64,000 bases of DNA from Gammaproteobacteria bacterium (GTDB taxonomy: Bacteria; Pseudomonadota; Gammaproteobacteria; Ga0077536), in assembly GCA_024234975.1 (NCBI GenBank), contig JACKNH010000019.1, positions 1 through 64,000 on the forward strand, given 5' to 3'. The stretch's first letter is position 1, and each line of letters opens with the position of its first letter. A model generated the notes under the pieces. The model worked only from the letters and a program-made list of their open reading frames with translations, was not told the DNA's origin and did not search any database. The position numbers and the translations under genes were made by a program. Below, piece after piece: positions 45,711-54,844 of the stretch.

Positions 45711-46205
45711 TCAGCGTGACATTGGCCGCCAGAGAATGCGAAGCAGGGTAATGGTGATGGCGGCAAAGCAGATCACCGACCATTCGGCAATGGACAGACC
45801 GAGGAAACGCCAACCCACCTCGGCGCATTCGCCAGTGCCTTTCAGGGCCTTGGCAATAACTTCACCCAATGGATAGGCTTCAAGCATGAAATCCAGCCCG
45901 GGGCCACATTCCGGCACCTGATCCGGCGGCAGATGCTGCAGCCAGGTCTGACGCGCGGCGATTCCGCCACCGATGACTGCCGGGATCAGCGCAAGGCCGC
46001 CATAGATCCGCGTGCCCATGACAGCAGGCCCGTGGACAGTCGCGACGAGTGCAATCAGTGCTACCGCGAAATATGCCAGCCGCTGGAAGATACACATCGG
46101 GCACGGCTCCTGGTGCTGCACGAACTGCAGGTAGTAACCAAAGCCCAGCAGCGCGGCGCAGCCGAGCGCGATGGCGAGGAACAACAAGCGCGGAGTGATT
46201 TTCAT
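45711..46205 (-). CDS. dsbB: Disulfide bond formation protein DsbB
   Basis: Quinone-dependent inner-membrane oxidase that recharges DsbA. It has four membrane segments. The first periplasmic cysteine pair is C35-P-M-C38 in EPCPMCIFQRLAYF. The second pair is C100 (PECGPGLDFML) and C127 (GTGECAEVGW), then the conserved GLSIAEWS. At 164 aa it is normal length. dsbA is not in this window. Confidence 0.94.
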   Translation of the reverse strand: MKITPRLLFLAIALGCAALLGFGYYLQFVQHQEPCPMCIFQRLAYFAVALIALVATVHGPAVMGTRIYGGLALIPAVIGGGIAARQTWLQHLPPDQVPECGPGLDFMLEAYPLGEVIAKALKGTGECAEVGWRFLGLSIAEWSVICFAAITITLLRILWRPMSR

Positions 46206-46363
46206 GGCGGGAGATTCTACAAGCCGTATTTGAATTGGTAAAACCTGAATGATTCAGGGCGTTTCGCTAATGGATTTTCGAGTCGCGGATACATCCGCTC
46301 GGTTGCACAAATCCTGTAGTACGATTGCCAGAACGGTAAACCAAATTTCTCAAGAGATTATCG

Positions 46364-47338
46364 CTACAACGCCCCCAGGAAAAACTGTGGGATACGTTGT
46401 TCGAGCCAGTAGCCCGCGTGAAGCGGTAACAAACCCGTCACAAACCCGACGTGCCCTCCCTGCGAAGTGAGTTCGAGGCGGACTTGCGGCGGGAGTTCCT
46501 TTGTCGCAGGAATCGAATCAATGGCGACGAACGGATCGTTACGGGCGTGGATGAGCAGTGTCGACGTGCGAATCGCAGGGAGATATTGGCGGCAGCTGCT
46601 GCGCTGATAGTATTCCGCGCCGCTGGCAAACCCGTGCAATGGCGCCGTGACATGGTGGTCGAAGGCATGGAAGTCGCGTAACTGACCGAACAGATCAACG
46701 TCGACGACGGCGTGACCTTTGCCGTATTTTCCACGCAAACGGGTTTTCAGCCGCCGCAGCAGATGTGACTGGTAGACGCGAGAAAAGCCACTGGCCAGTT
46801 TTGTCGCGCACGCTGCCAGGTCGAACGGCACCGACACAGCAACCGCCGCCCGCAGCGGCGACGCCTCACCGTATTCAGCCAGCAGTTTCAACAGGACATT
46901 GCCGCCAAGCGAATACCCCACAGCGAACAGGGGTAACGCAGGTTCTCTTTTGCCCAGCAATTCGACGATGAAACGTGGGTCGCCGGTTTCGCCGGAGTGA
47001 TAGTTGCGGTGCAGCCGGTTGGCTTCGCCGGAACAACCGCGGAACTGCAGCACGACGCTGCTGAATCCCGCAGCACCCAAGGCAGAAAGTTGGCCACGGA
47101 TATAAGGTGATTCGATGCCACCTTCCAGTCCATGCAGCAGTAATACCAGGCCACGCGGAGATGCCACCCGGTGCCAGGCGAGATCAACAAAGTCACCGTC
47201 AGGCAGTTCGATACGTTCTGGCGCGATGTCCAGTGCAATCCGTCGGCGGACGAGGGCGGCCCACAATGTCGGCAGATGCGGGCCTGGTAACCACCAGGCG
47301 GGATGGAATGGAATTGGGCTTGCCGGGTCGTCGTTCAA
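46364..47338 (-). CDS. YheT-like alpha/beta hydrolase
   Basis: A 324-aa predicted hydrolase of the YheT/ABHD1-3-like family. It begins FHPAWWLPGPHLPTLWAALVRRR, then LVLLLHGLEGGIESPYIRGQ (oxyanion region), VVLQFRGCSGEANR, the nucleophile elbow FAVGYSLGGNVLLK, and LLIHARNDPFVAIDSIP with GGHVGFVTG supplying the likely Asp and His. The substrate is unknown; relatives act on lipids or esters. It is 11 bp downstream of ygfZ on the same strand. Confidence 0.9.
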   Translation of the reverse strand: MNDDPASPIPFHPAWWLPGPHLPTLWAALVRRRIALDIAPERIELPDGDFVDLAWHRVASPRGLVLLLHGLEGGIESPYIRGQLSALGAAGFSSVVLQFRGCSGEANRLHRNYHSGETGDPRFIVELLGKREPALPLFAVGYSLGGNVLLKLLAEYGEASPLRAAVAVSVPFDLAACATKLASGFSRVYQSHLLRRLKTRLRGKYGKGHAVVDVDLFGQLRDFHAFDHHVTAPLHGFASGAEYYQRSSCRQYLPAIRTSTLLIHARNDPFVAIDSIPATKELPPQVRLELTSQGGHVGFVTGLLPLHAGYWLEQRIPQFFLGAL

Positions 47339-47349
47339 ACGCTGGCGGT

Positions 47350-48231
47350 TCAGCCGCTGGATGGCAATGTGTACGGCATCTCGACGGGCGTCAGCAACGC
47401 GCCTTCTCGGGTCAGCAACGTATCCGAAGGCGAAGCCGGCCAGGGCGCGGCCGCCAGAACGATATGCCCGTCAACACTTTCTGCGACGGCAATGATGTAG
47501 CCCTGTGTTGCTTCGATGCCGGCATGGAACAGCGGCATGTCAGAGGTAACGTGAACGTCCGGTGCAACGCGCATCAGCTGCATGCGACGCTTGAGTTGGC
47601 CGCGAGTGCGTACCCGGGTGACGATTTCCTGGCCCGGATAGCAACCTTTGGTGTGGCTCAATCCGCCGAGAACATCCAGGTTCAAGGTTTGCGGAAGATA
47701 TTGCTCTTCGGCTTCGCAACTGCAGAGCGGGTCGGCGTTGTGGACCATCAATTCTCCCCAACGCTGCGTGATGACATCGTCCGCCGGTGGTGCGTCATCG
47801 GCGAATTCATCGCGGGCGACCTGCAGCCAAAGGCGTCCACCATCGGGGGTGACTGCCAGCCGGTTGTCGCCTTCGTCTCGCGACACCGTGTAACGGTCGT
47901 GGCTGGCAGATGCAGTGTCATCGACATGCAGCGCCACCCGCCACGCATTGCCTGCGCCCTTGATCTCAACGTGTGCCCGGAGCCGATAAAGTTCGAGCCG
48001 ACGGCACAAGGCCTCATGGCGCGCCGTCGGTATCAGCAACAGGAACCCGTCGGCGATAGTCAGCAGCACGAAACAGAAGGCGACCCGGCCTTGTGGCGTC
48101 GCCCAGGCGGTGACCATCGCGCGCTCACGGGTGAGTTTTTCGACATCTCCGGTCAGCAGATTCTGCAGAAACGAGCCGGCGTCGGCGCCAGTGACTTCCA
48201 CGGCTGAAAATGAGCGCAGCTGGCGGAACAT
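47350..48231 (-). CDS. ygfZ: Folate-binding Fe-S/tRNA modification factor YgfZ
   Basis: Tetrahydrofolate-binding protein that helps maintain a subset of Fe-S enzymes, including MiaB and probably respiratory enzymes. The signature KGCYPGQEIVTRVRTRGQLKRRM (about 195-217) with the invariant Cys is intact. The N-terminal region SFSAVEVTGADAGSFLQNLLTGDVEKL and the C-terminal YIIAVAESVDGHIVLAA fit the family. It is 293 aa, directly after sdhE, so in this genome it is coupled to the succinate dehydrogenase operon. Confidence 0.92.
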   Translation of the reverse strand: MFRQLRSFSAVEVTGADAGSFLQNLLTGDVEKLTRERAMVTAWATPQGRVAFCFVLLTIADGFLLLIPTARHEALCRRLELYRLRAHVEIKGAGNAWRVALHVDDTASASHDRYTVSRDEGDNRLAVTPDGGRLWLQVARDEFADDAPPADDVITQRWGELMVHNADPLCSCEAEEQYLPQTLNLDVLGGLSHTKGCYPGQEIVTRVRTRGQLKRRMQLMRVAPDVHVTSDMPLFHAGIEATQGYIIAVAESVDGHIVLAAAPWPASPSDTLLTREGALLTPVEMPYTLPSSG

Positions 48232-48241
48232 GTGTTGGTGT

Positions 48242-48502
48242 TCAGCCGTGCAGCGTGGCCCGGTAATGCGCGAGCATGATCATAATCAGGTCGCGCGTAT
48301 CGGGGTCGTCGGGCTGTGCACGCTCGGTGAACCAGGCATACAAGGTGGGGTCAGCTTCGTCGAGGAGCTTATCGAAACATGCCCGCTGGTCTATCGTTGA
48401 GGCGTCGTAGCGGCTGGCCACCCAGGCTTCCAGCACGACATCCAGCTCGCGCATGCCGCGTCGGCAATGCCAGAGCAGGCGTTTACGCGCGACGTCCATC
48501 AA
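48242..48502 (-). CDS. sdhE: SdhE (YgfY/CptB) FAD assembly factor
   Basis: An 86-aa protein that promotes covalent flavinylation of SdhA. It has the defining motif LLWHCRRGMRELDVVLEAW (RGxxE), and TRDLIMIMLAHYRATLHG at the C-terminus. It lies 23 bp after sdhB on the same strand. In E. coli its partner ygfX is adjacent, but here a ygfX-like gene is at the other end of the locus (52151). Confidence 0.93.
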   Translation of the reverse strand: MMDVARKRLLWHCRRGMRELDVVLEAWVASRYDASTIDQRACFDKLLDEADPTLYAWFTERAQPDDPDTRDLIMIMLAHYRATLHG

Positions 48503-48525
48503 TGAACCCGATGCAGTGACGATGT

Positions 48526-49308
48526 TCAGACCGTGCGGTCAATCATCATCTTCTTGATCTCGGCAATCGCCTTCGCCGGATTCAGCCCTTTGGGACAGGT
48601 GTTGGCGCAGTTCATGATCGTATGGCAGCGATACAGTCTGAACGGATCCTCCAACGCATCCAGGCGCTCGCCGGTGGCTTCGTCCCGGCTGTCCACCAAC
48701 CAGCGGTAGGCCTGCAGCAAGGCCGCTGGACCAAGATAACGGTCGCCATTCCACCAGTAGCTCGGGCAGCTGGTAGAGCAGCAGGCGCACAGGATGCACT
48801 CATACAGGCCATCCAGCTTGTCGCGGTCTTCCTTGGATTGCAGACGCTCACGATCCGGCGGTGGCGCGGACTCGGCCTGCAGCCACGGCTTGATTGATGC
48901 GTACTGGGCGTAGAAATGGTTGAGGTCGGGCACCAGGTCTTTCAGGACCGGCATATGCGGCAACGGATAAATGGCGACATCGTTCTTGACGTCATCGATG
49001 GCCTTGGTGCACGCCAGCGTATTCTTGCCGTCGATATTCATAGCGCAGGAACCGCAGATTCCTTCGCGGCACGAGCGACGGAAGGTCAGCGTCGGATCGA
49101 GTTCGTTCTTGATGTAGATGATGGCGTCCAGCACCATCGGACCGCATTTCCCCAGGTCGATTTCATAGGTGTCGACACGCGGGTTCTCGCCGGAATCCGG
49201 ATCCCAGCGATAAATCTTCAGGCGTTTCTTGCGTGTGGCGCCGTCAGCAGCGGCAACGGTCTTGCCGGTCTGGACTTTGGAATTGGGCGGTAAGTTGAGA
49301 TCAGCCAT
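48526..49308 (-). CDS. sdhB: Succinate dehydrogenase iron-sulfur subunit
   Basis: Electron-transfer subunit of complex II. The [2Fe-2S] cysteines are in [22 protein letters not shown]. The [4Fe-4S] and [3Fe-4S] ligands are in [16 protein letters not shown] and [17 protein letters not shown]. At 260 aa it is slightly longer than E. coli SdhB owing to an N-terminal basic extension. It follows sdhA by 18 bp. Confidence 0.97.
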   Translation of the reverse strand: MADLNLPPNSKVQTGKTVAAADGATRKKRLKIYRWDPDSGENPRVDTYEIDLGKCGPMVLDAIIYIKNELDPTLTFRRSCREGICGSCAMNIDGKNTLACTKAIDDVKNDVAIYPLPHMPVLKDLVPDLNHFYAQYASIKPWLQAESAPPPDRERLQSKEDRDKLDGLYECILCACCSTSCPSYWWNGDRYLGPAALLQAYRWLVDSRDEATGERLDALEDPFRLYRCHTIMNCANTCPKGLNPAKAIAEIKKMMIDRTV

Positions 49309-49326
49309 TGCGTGCCGCTTTCTTCA

Positions 49327-51117
49327 TCAGTAAACGCGTTTTTTCAAGGGAACGACATCGACATCATCGCTCAACGTGTACATATGCACGGGGCGATAAT
49401 CAAAGCGCACGGTGTCGTTATCGTCCAACCAGACCAGTGTATGTTTCAACCAGTTGTCGTCATCGCGATCCGGGAAATCCTCGCGCGCATGCGCGCCTCG
49501 GCTTTCCTTGCGGTTATGAGCGGACTCGATACTGACAATCGCATTGACCAGCAGGTTGTCCAGCTCCAGGGTTTCCAGCAGGTCGGTGTTCCACACCATG
49601 GAGCGGTCACTGACCTTGATGTCGTGGAACGCGGCGCGGACCTCGCGCAGCTTCTCGACGCCCTCAGCCATTGTTTCGCCGGTGCGGAAAACTGCTGCGT
49701 AGCTCTGCATGGTCCGCTGCATGGCCAGGCGCACCTTGGCGGTGGGCTGGCTGCCGTTGGCATTGCGCAGCTTGTCCAGTCGCGCAAGCGCTTTATCGTA
49801 AACATCTGCAGCCAGGCGCGGATGCGGCATATCCGGTTTGACCGTGGCGGCTGCGTGGTTGGCCGCGGCGCGACCGAAGACCACAAGATCGAGCAACGAG
49901 TTTGAGCCCAGGCGATTGGCGCCGTGGACCGAGACGCTGGCCGCTTCTCCGATGGCCATCAGGCCGGGGGCCAGATCGTCGGTGTCACCGCTGTTCACGC
50001 GGCGTGCCTGCCCGAGGTAATTGGTCGGCACGCCGCCCATGTTGTAGTGAACCGTGGGCAGCACCGGGATCGGTTCCCTGGTCACATCGACACCGGCGAA
50101 TATGCGGGCCGATTCGGCGATGCCCGGTAACCGCTCGTTGATGACCTCAGGACCCAGGTGTTCCAGATGCAGGTGGATATGATCCTGCAGCTCACCAACC
50201 CCGCGGCCTTCGCGGATTTCCACCGTCATCGAGCGGGAAACGACGTCGCGCGAGGCGAGGTCCTTTGCATTGGGCGCGTAACGCTCCATGAAGCGCTCGC
50301 CCTTGGAATTGGTCAGATAGCCGCCTTCACCGCGGCTGCCTTCGGTAATCAGGCAGCCCGCGCCATAGATGCCGGTCGGGTGGAACTGGATGAATTCCAT
50401 GTCTTCGCACGGCAGGCCGGCGCGCAATGCCATGCCGGTGCCATCACCTGTGCAGGTGTGGGCGGAAGTACACGAGAAGTAGGCGCGACCATAGCCGCCG
50501 GTAGCCAGTACCGTCTGGTGGCCACGGAACGCGTGCAAGGTACCGTCGTCCAGCTTCCACGCCAATACGCCGCGGCAGACGCCATCGTTGTCGATGATGA
50601 GATCCAGCGCGAAATATTCAATGAAGAACTGGGCGTTATGTTTCAGTGACTGCTGGTACAGCGTGTGCAGAATGGCGTGCCCGGTGCGATCCGCCGCGGC
50701 GCAGGTGCGCTGGGCGATGCCCTGGCCGAAATGCGTGGTCATGCCACCGAACGGGCGCTGGTAGATACGGCCGTCTTCCAGGCGCGAAAACGGCACGCCG
50801 TAGTGTTCGAGTTCGATGATGGCCGGAATGGCTTCCCGACACATGTATTCGATTGCGTCCTGGTCGCCGAGCCAGTCAGAGCCCTTGACGGTGTCGTACA
50901 TGTGCCAGCGCCAGTCGTCTTCGCCCATGTTGCCCAACGCCGCGCTCATGCCACCCTGGGCGGCGACGGTGTGGCTGCGGGTCGGGAAGACCTTGGTGAT
51001 ACAGGCGGTGTTCAGGCCTTTCGCGGCCATGCCGAACGTTGCGCGCAGGCCCGCGCCACCGGCGCCGACCACAACGACGTCGTAGAGATGTTCTTGGATG
51101 GGATAGGACTCAGCCAT
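49327..51117 (-). CDS. sdhA: Succinate dehydrogenase flavoprotein subunit
   Basis: Catalytic FAD subunit of complex II. The Rossmann motif [18 protein letters not shown] is near residues 14-31. The covalent FAD His is in [16 protein letters not shown], and the active-site segments [28 protein letters not shown] and [10 protein letters not shown] are present. The C-terminal Arg/His-rich [17 protein letters not shown] is intact. At 596 aa it is full length. It lies between sdhD and sdhB. Confidence 0.97.
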   Translation of the reverse strand: MAESYPIQEHLYDVVVVGAGGAGLRATFGMAAKGLNTACITKVFPTRSHTVAAQGGMSAALGNMGEDDWRWHMYDTVKGSDWLGDQDAIEYMCREAIPAIIELEHYGVPFSRLEDGRIYQRPFGGMTTHFGQGIAQRTCAAADRTGHAILHTLYQQSLKHNAQFFIEYFALDLIIDNDGVCRGVLAWKLDDGTLHAFRGHQTVLATGGYGRAYFSCTSAHTCTGDGTGMALRAGLPCEDMEFIQFHPTGIYGAGCLITEGSRGEGGYLTNSKGERFMERYAPNAKDLASRDVVSRSMTVEIREGRGVGELQDHIHLHLEHLGPEVINERLPGIAESARIFAGVDVTREPIPVLPTVHYNMGGVPTNYLGQARRVNSGDTDDLAPGLMAIGEAASVSVHGANRLGSNSLLDLVVFGRAAANHAAATVKPDMPHPRLAADVYDKALARLDKLRNANGSQPTAKVRLAMQRTMQSYAAVFRTGETMAEGVEKLREVRAAFHDIKVSDRSMVWNTDLLETLELDNLLVNAIVSIESAHNRKESRGAHAREDFPDRDDDNWLKHTLVWLDDNDTVRFDYRPVHMYTLSDDVDVVPLKKRVY

Positions 51118-51125
51118 GGGGCACC

Positions 51126-51503
51126 TTACGCCAGGGAAATCTTGAGAATGGACACGATTGCGATCAGCGCGAACAACACCGCGCCCAGGCGGACGGCAAC
51201 CTGGGCAATGAGTTGCAGCGGGCGCGTATGCACGTAATCCTCGATGATGACCTGCAAGCCGAGTTGCAGGTGATAAAACGCGGCGATGACAAAACCCAGC
51301 AACAGGGCCGTCACCAGCGGTTGACTGATCCAGCCGACGACCTCCGCATGCCCGGCGTCAGCAAGACCGGCCAGCGAAAACACGACCCAGAGGGATAACG
51401 GCACCAGCGCCACGCCGGTCAGCCGCTGCACCCACCAGTGGTGCACGCCGGCCTTGGCCGAACCATGGCCGCGGGCGCGACCGAGCGGAGAACGCAGACT
51501 CAT
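51126..51503 (-). CDS. sdhD: Succinate dehydrogenase membrane anchor SdhD
   Basis: Complex II hydrophobic anchor with three membrane segments; it helps bind haem b and ubiquinone. From the ATG at 51503 (overlapping the sdhC end) it is 125 aa. Conserved [21 protein letters not shown] and [20 protein letters not shown] contain the candidate haem ligand and quinone-site residues. A longer frame upstream lies inside sdhC and is not used. Confidence 0.94.
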   Translation of the reverse strand: MSLRSPLGRARGHGSAKAGVHHWWVQRLTGVALVPLSLWVVFSLAGLADAGHAEVVGWISQPLVTALLLGFVIAAFYHLQLGLQVIIEDYVHTRPLQLIAQVAVRLGAVLFALIAIVSILKISLA

Positions 51504-51889
51504 CAGCTGGCTCCTCCCAACATCAGGTAGGCCTGAATGACCGTCAACACCAGGGCGCAGACGATGACAATGATGCCGGACTGCCGGGCCGTTGCCGGCG
51601 CAAAGCCGCGGCCACTGTCCCAGACCAGGTGGCGGATGCCGTTGCACAGGTGGTAGAAGAGAGCGAATGACCAGGCCAGCAGGAGCAGCTGACCCAGGCC
51701 TGAAGCGAGGAATTGGCGCGCGGATTCATAATAGCTGCCGCCGGTGGCCACTGCGGCCAGCCACCAGGTGACCAGCACCATGCTTGCAGCCAGCGCACCG
51801 CCGGTGGCCCGGTGGACGATGGACATCACCATCGTCAATTCCCAACGATAAATCGAAATGTGCGGCGAAATTGGTCTTTGAATGGCCAT
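51503..51889 (-). CDS. sdhC: Succinate dehydrogenase cytochrome b556 subunit SdhC
   Basis: A 128-aa membrane anchor with RPISPHISIYRWELTMVMSIVHRATGGAL (PHLSIY-type N-terminus, Ser/Arg quinone site) and FYHLCNGIRHLVWDSG containing the haem-ligand His. There are three membrane segments. Its last base overlaps the sdhD start codon. It is 52 bp downstream of the SDHAF4-like gene. Confidence 0.95.
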   Translation of the reverse strand: MAIQRPISPHISIYRWELTMVMSIVHRATGGALAASMVLVTWWLAAVATGGSYYESARQFLASGLGQLLLLAWSFALFYHLCNGIRHLVWDSGRGFAPATARQSGIIVIVCALVLTVIQAYLMLGGAS

Positions 51890-51941
51890 CGTTATCCTTC
51901 AACCGACTTGAGCGAAATCGTACCTGGGCGGCACGAGCGAA

Positions 51942-52124
51942 TCAGAAATCTATGCAGCGTCCATTGCGTTCCCAGTCGCCGTAGCGCGTGGGTTCCAGCC
52001 CTTTCGGCCCGCCGAGTTCCCGCGGTCTGGCTGTTTCCTGCGTTGGTTGGACCGGCGCTTTGTCATCGACGGTGGCTTGCTCCCCGTCGGTTGCCGAAGG
52101 CGTTGTACAATCCTCTTCCCGCAT
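51942..52124 (-). CDS. DUF1674/SDHAF4-like succinate dehydrogenase assembly factor
   Basis: A 60-aa protein whose last residues ELGGPKGLEPTRYGDWERNGRCIDF are the DUF1674 signature shared with eukaryotic SDHAF4, which binds the flavinylated SDH catalytic subunit. The start is taken at ATG 52124; upstream residues in the same frame are not family-like. It is the first gene before sdhC on the same strand, which strongly supports a role in complex II assembly. Only 26 bp separate it from the divergent YgfX-like gene. The function in this organism is inferred from family and location. Confidence 0.85.
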   Translation of the reverse strand: MREEDCTTPSATDGEQATVDDKAPVQPTQETARPRELGGPKGLEPTRYGDWERNGRCIDF

Positions 52125-52150
52125 GGACGTGGTATCAATCGTTATCCGGC

Positions 52151-52645
52151 ATGACAAGGACCGACATTCTACAACAAACTTCCCGTGGTGATGACCGGCA
52201 TGGCGCGCTGGCCACCGCTTTGCGTGTCGATATCTCCGCATCCCGCATCCTGAGCACGATTCGCTGGCTGATGGTGGGCGCGACAGTCATCATCGTCGCC
52301 AGCCTGAGCGCACCGTTATGGATGAAGTCGGTCCTGATTCTGGGCATAGCGCTGGTCGCCTGGCCACGTTCGTCGCCACTGCCGCCGGTTTCCACGCTGC
52401 ATTTGTCGGCCAATGCGCGTTGGCGGCTTGCTCTGGCCAATGGCGAGCTGCTCGGAGCGAGGTTGGTACCGCCGTCACTGGCATTGCCGTGGCTGATCAT
52501 TCTGCGATTCAAGTGCGCACGTGGGTGCTGCAACGTGGTGCTGTTGCCCGATAGTTGTGCCCCGGTTGCAGCCCGCAGATTGCGGGTGAAACTCCGTCTG
52601 CTGCAATTCCCGCAGACGCTGCCTGACGGGTCTGATGCCGCTTAG
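52151..52645 (+). CDS. YgfX-like (CptA) membrane protein
   Basis: A 164-aa protein with a hydrophobic hairpin near residues 35-72 (IRWLMVGATVIIVASLSA, SVLILGIALVAWP). It is followed by a soluble part with LHLSANARWRLALANGELLGARLVPPSLALPWLIILRFKC and VVLLPDSCAPVAARRLRVKLRL. This architecture and the pattern of pL-x-PW-LIL-RF with LLPDS fit the YgfX/CptA family, which in E. coli is encoded next to sdhE. Here it is divergent from the SDHAF4-like gene instead. ATG at 52151 is chosen because it begins immediately after the divergent promoter space. Confidence 0.72.
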   Translation: MTRTDILQQTSRGDDRHGALATALRVDISASRILSTIRWLMVGATVIIVASLSAPLWMKSVLILGIALVAWPRSSPLPPVSTLHLSANARWRLALANGELLGARLVPPSLALPWLIILRFKCARGCCNVVLLPDSCAPVAARRLRVKLRLLQFPQTLPDGSDAA

Positions 52646-53439
52646 GCGTCGCGCCAGGTCAGCCAGAACTTGCGGAGCGGAGTCAGCGAGGTCCTTTCGC
52701 TGAGGAAGCGCGGCTGGTCATGGCTGGCGGCCGCGAGTGTTGCCGCGGCCAATTTCGCCCGATTGCGGAGAAGCCGTGTTGTGGAACCCGATGCCGGCCA
52801 TTGATCCAGCATCTGCCGCAGTTGGTTTACGCGGACTGTGGCCAGCGTCTGCAGTGCGCGCTCGGCGGCCACCCTGTCCTCATGCGTTGCGAGATCCAGC
52901 GGATGGACCCCTGCCGGGCAGGCGTCCAACGGGACCGGCGAAATGCCCGCCCGTAAATGGCGATGGATATCGAGCAGACCGTAGGCGAGTTCGGTTGCGG
53001 CGACGGTGTCCGCCAGCGGCATCAATGATTCAGTTGCGCCCGCCAGGTGCAGGTGAACCCGGCAGTAATGCGCGAACGCCTCGCTGGTCGCAGCCTGCAA
53101 GGCCGCTTCCGTGGCAATTGCCGCGGCGCCAAGCCGGGCTTGCTGAAATTCGACCAGCGGCCGCAGGGCGCTGGCATCTGATGCGGCGCCGGCCGCGTGC
53201 ATGGCCAGCGTGATGGGGTGCCTGGGCTGGCCTGCGGCGGTACGCGCGAGCTCATCGGCCCACCATGCGAGCTTGATGCGCGCTACGCCCGGGTCACTGG
53301 TGGTCAACGGAATCTCGCTCAATACATGCCGGCAGGCCTCCACGGCCGCGATGGCCGGTCGCTGCGCAGCCGGGGTGAAACGCACTGCGTAGTAGAGGTC
53401 GGAGCCGGGGTCGGGCGCGTAGTCGCCGAGTTGCGTCAT
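52642..53439 (-). CDS. Squalene/phytoene synthase-fold protein (NDUFAF6-like, probably non-catalytic)
   Basis: A 265-aa member of the trans-isoprenyl diphosphate synthase superfamily. It has SDLYYAVRFTPAAQRPAIAAVEACRHVLSEI, VARIKLAWWADELARTAAG, and ELAYGLLDIHRHLRAGISPVPLDAC. The first Asp-rich DxxxD motif of active phytoene synthases is absent (the region after YYAVRF has none) and the second is changed to GLLDIHRHLRAG. This is the pattern of NDUFAF6, a complex I assembly factor, and of similar bacterial proteins. Catalytic isoprenoid synthesis is therefore doubtful. It follows gph on the same strand and ends against ygfX. Confidence 0.75.
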   Translation of the reverse strand: MTQLGDYAPDPGSDLYYAVRFTPAAQRPAIAAVEACRHVLSEIPLTTSDPGVARIKLAWWADELARTAAGQPRHPITLAMHAAGAASDASALRPLVEFQQARLGAAAIATEAALQAATSEAFAHYCRVHLHLAGATESLMPLADTVAATELAYGLLDIHRHLRAGISPVPLDACPAGVHPLDLATHEDRVAAERALQTLATVRVNQLRQMLDQWPASGSTTRLLRNRAKLAAATLAAASHDQPRFLSERTSLTPLRKFWLTWRDA

Positions 53440-53459
53440 CGTTGGTCAGGTCGCGTGCG

Positions 53460-54137
53460 TCACACCAGCCAGGTGAGCAGGTCTTGCGGGCGGTCGATAG
53501 TCACGTCTGCCTGCCAGGCATGCGGATCGTCGTCAGGTTTAAGGTAGCCGAACAGTGCAGCCACCGTTGCCATACCGGCGGCGCGACCCGCCTGAATATC
53601 GCGCTCGGCGTCGCCGACGTAAACGCATTGATGGGCAGCGACCCGGGTCTGGTCCGCGGCCATGTGCAAGGGATCGGGGAAGGGTTTGCTGCGGGCGGCG
53701 GAATCACCGCTGATGACACAACTCGCGCGCCGGTCCAGGCCAAGTGCCGCGACGATAGGCCCGGTGAAACGGCTGGCCTTGTTGGTGACGATGCCCCACG
53801 GGATGCGGTGGCGGTCGAGTGCATCAAGCACCTGCTCCATGCCGTCGAACACTTGCGTGTCCACGCACAGTCCCTGTTCATAGGCTTCCAGCACACGCAG
53901 GCGGAGCGAGGCGAAACGCGCGTCATCCGGGCCGATGTCGTAGCCGATACGCAGCAGGCCGGGAACACCATGGGATACGAATCCACGGACCCGGGCCAGC
54001 GGCATGGCCGGAAGACCGTCGGCGATACGGACGGTGTTCAGCGCTCTTGCCAGGTCCGGCGCCGTGTCGAGCAGGGTGCCATCGAGATCGAAAAATACCG
54101 CGGCCGCGGACCGCAGGGAAATCTGCGTCTGCGTCAT
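53460..54137 (-). CDS. gph: HAD-family phosphoglycolate phosphatase
   Basis: Dephosphorylates 2-phosphoglycolate, or is an equivalent HAD phosphatase. From the ATG at 54137, overlapping the ubiG stop (ATGA), it is 225 aa. Motif I is VFFDLDGTLLDTAPDLARAL. Motif II has IVTNK, and motifs III/IV are KPFPDPLHMAADQ and VYVGDAERDIQAGRAAGM. The ubiG-gph pairing is common in gammaproteobacteria. It could alternatively be an N-acetylmuramic-acid phosphatase (MupP) homologue, which has the same motifs and position in pseudomonads. Confidence 0.88.
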   Translation of the reverse strand: MTQTQISLRSAAAVFFDLDGTLLDTAPDLARALNTVRIADGLPAMPLARVRGFVSHGVPGLLRIGYDIGPDDARFASLRLRVLEAYEQGLCVDTQVFDGMEQVLDALDRHRIPWGIVTNKASRFTGPIVAALGLDRRASCVISGDSAARSKPFPDPLHMAADQTRVAAHQCVYVGDAERDIQAGRAAGMATVAALFGYLKPDDDPHAWQADVTIDRPQDLLTWLV

Positions 54138-54835
54138 TGCGGCTTGTTGGCGCACGCCAGGTAGTTGACTGCGGGCGAAGGACACAAGGTGGCGCGATGG
54201 GTAAACGGGTTGTAACGCATACCGGTGACGTCGCTTGGCGTGAGCCCGGCCGCACGCATCATCCTGGCAAGTTCGGCCGGACGGATGAATCGTGCGTAGT
54301 CATGGGTTCCCCGGGGCAGCAGACGCATCACGTACTCGGCGCCGACCACCGCCATGCCGTAGGCCAACGCCGTGCGGTTGATGGTGGAGACGAACAATAT
54401 TCCACCCGGGCGCAGCAGGCTGGCGCAGGTGGCAATCAATGCGCCAGGGTCGGGAACGTGCTCCAGCAATTCCATGCAGGTGATGATGTCAAAGCGGGCC
54501 TCGTGACTGCCCGGCAAATCGTCCGCGGTACAGTTGCGATAATCGATTTCGAGGCCGCCCATGCGGGCATGCATACGGGCGGTCTCGATCAGCTCGTGGC
54601 TGCCATCCACAGCGGTGACGTGGGCGCCGGCGCGGGCCAGCGACTCGCTGAGAATGCCGCCGCCACAGCCGACGTCGAGCACCTGCCGATCCGTCAGTTC
54701 GCTGCGGCGGGTGACATAGGCAAAACGTGCAGGGTTGATGTCGTGTAATGGGCGTCCGGGACCTTCCGGGTCCCACCACGCACCGGCCAGGCTATCGAAT
54801 TTCGCGATTTCTTCGGCGTCGAGGTTGCCGCTCAT
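54134..54835 (-). CDS. ubiG: Ubiquinone biosynthesis O-methyltransferase UbiG
   Basis: SAM-dependent enzyme that performs both O-methylations in ubiquinone synthesis. It has IAKFDSLAGAWWDPEGPGRPLHDINPARFAYV, motif I VLDVGCGGGILSESLARAGAHVTAVDGS, FDIITCMELLEHVPDPGALI (motif II), and the amphipathic THDYARFIRPAEL region. It is 233 aa. It supplies the quinone used by the nearby complex II. Overlaps gph by four bases. Confidence 0.95.
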   Translation of the reverse strand: MSGNLDAEEIAKFDSLAGAWWDPEGPGRPLHDINPARFAYVTRRSELTDRQVLDVGCGGGILSESLARAGAHVTAVDGSHELIETARMHARMGGLEIDYRNCTADDLPGSHEARFDIITCMELLEHVPDPGALIATCASLLRPGGILFVSTINRTALAYGMAVVGAEYVMRLLPRGTHDYARFIRPAELARMMRAAGLTPSDVTGMRYNPFTHRATLCPSPAVNYLACANKPQ

Positions 54836-54844
54836 GAGGGTGTT

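Noticed and set aside
47107..48207. 366-codon plus-strand frame over ygfZ and the YheT-like gene
   Set aside because: It spans two real minus-strand genes and encodes no recognisable domain.
48242..52645. Toxin-antitoxin reading of SdhE and the YgfX-like protein
   Set aside because: The two genes are at opposite ends of the sdh cluster on opposite strands, which fits flavoprotein assembly better than a coupled toxin-antitoxin operon.
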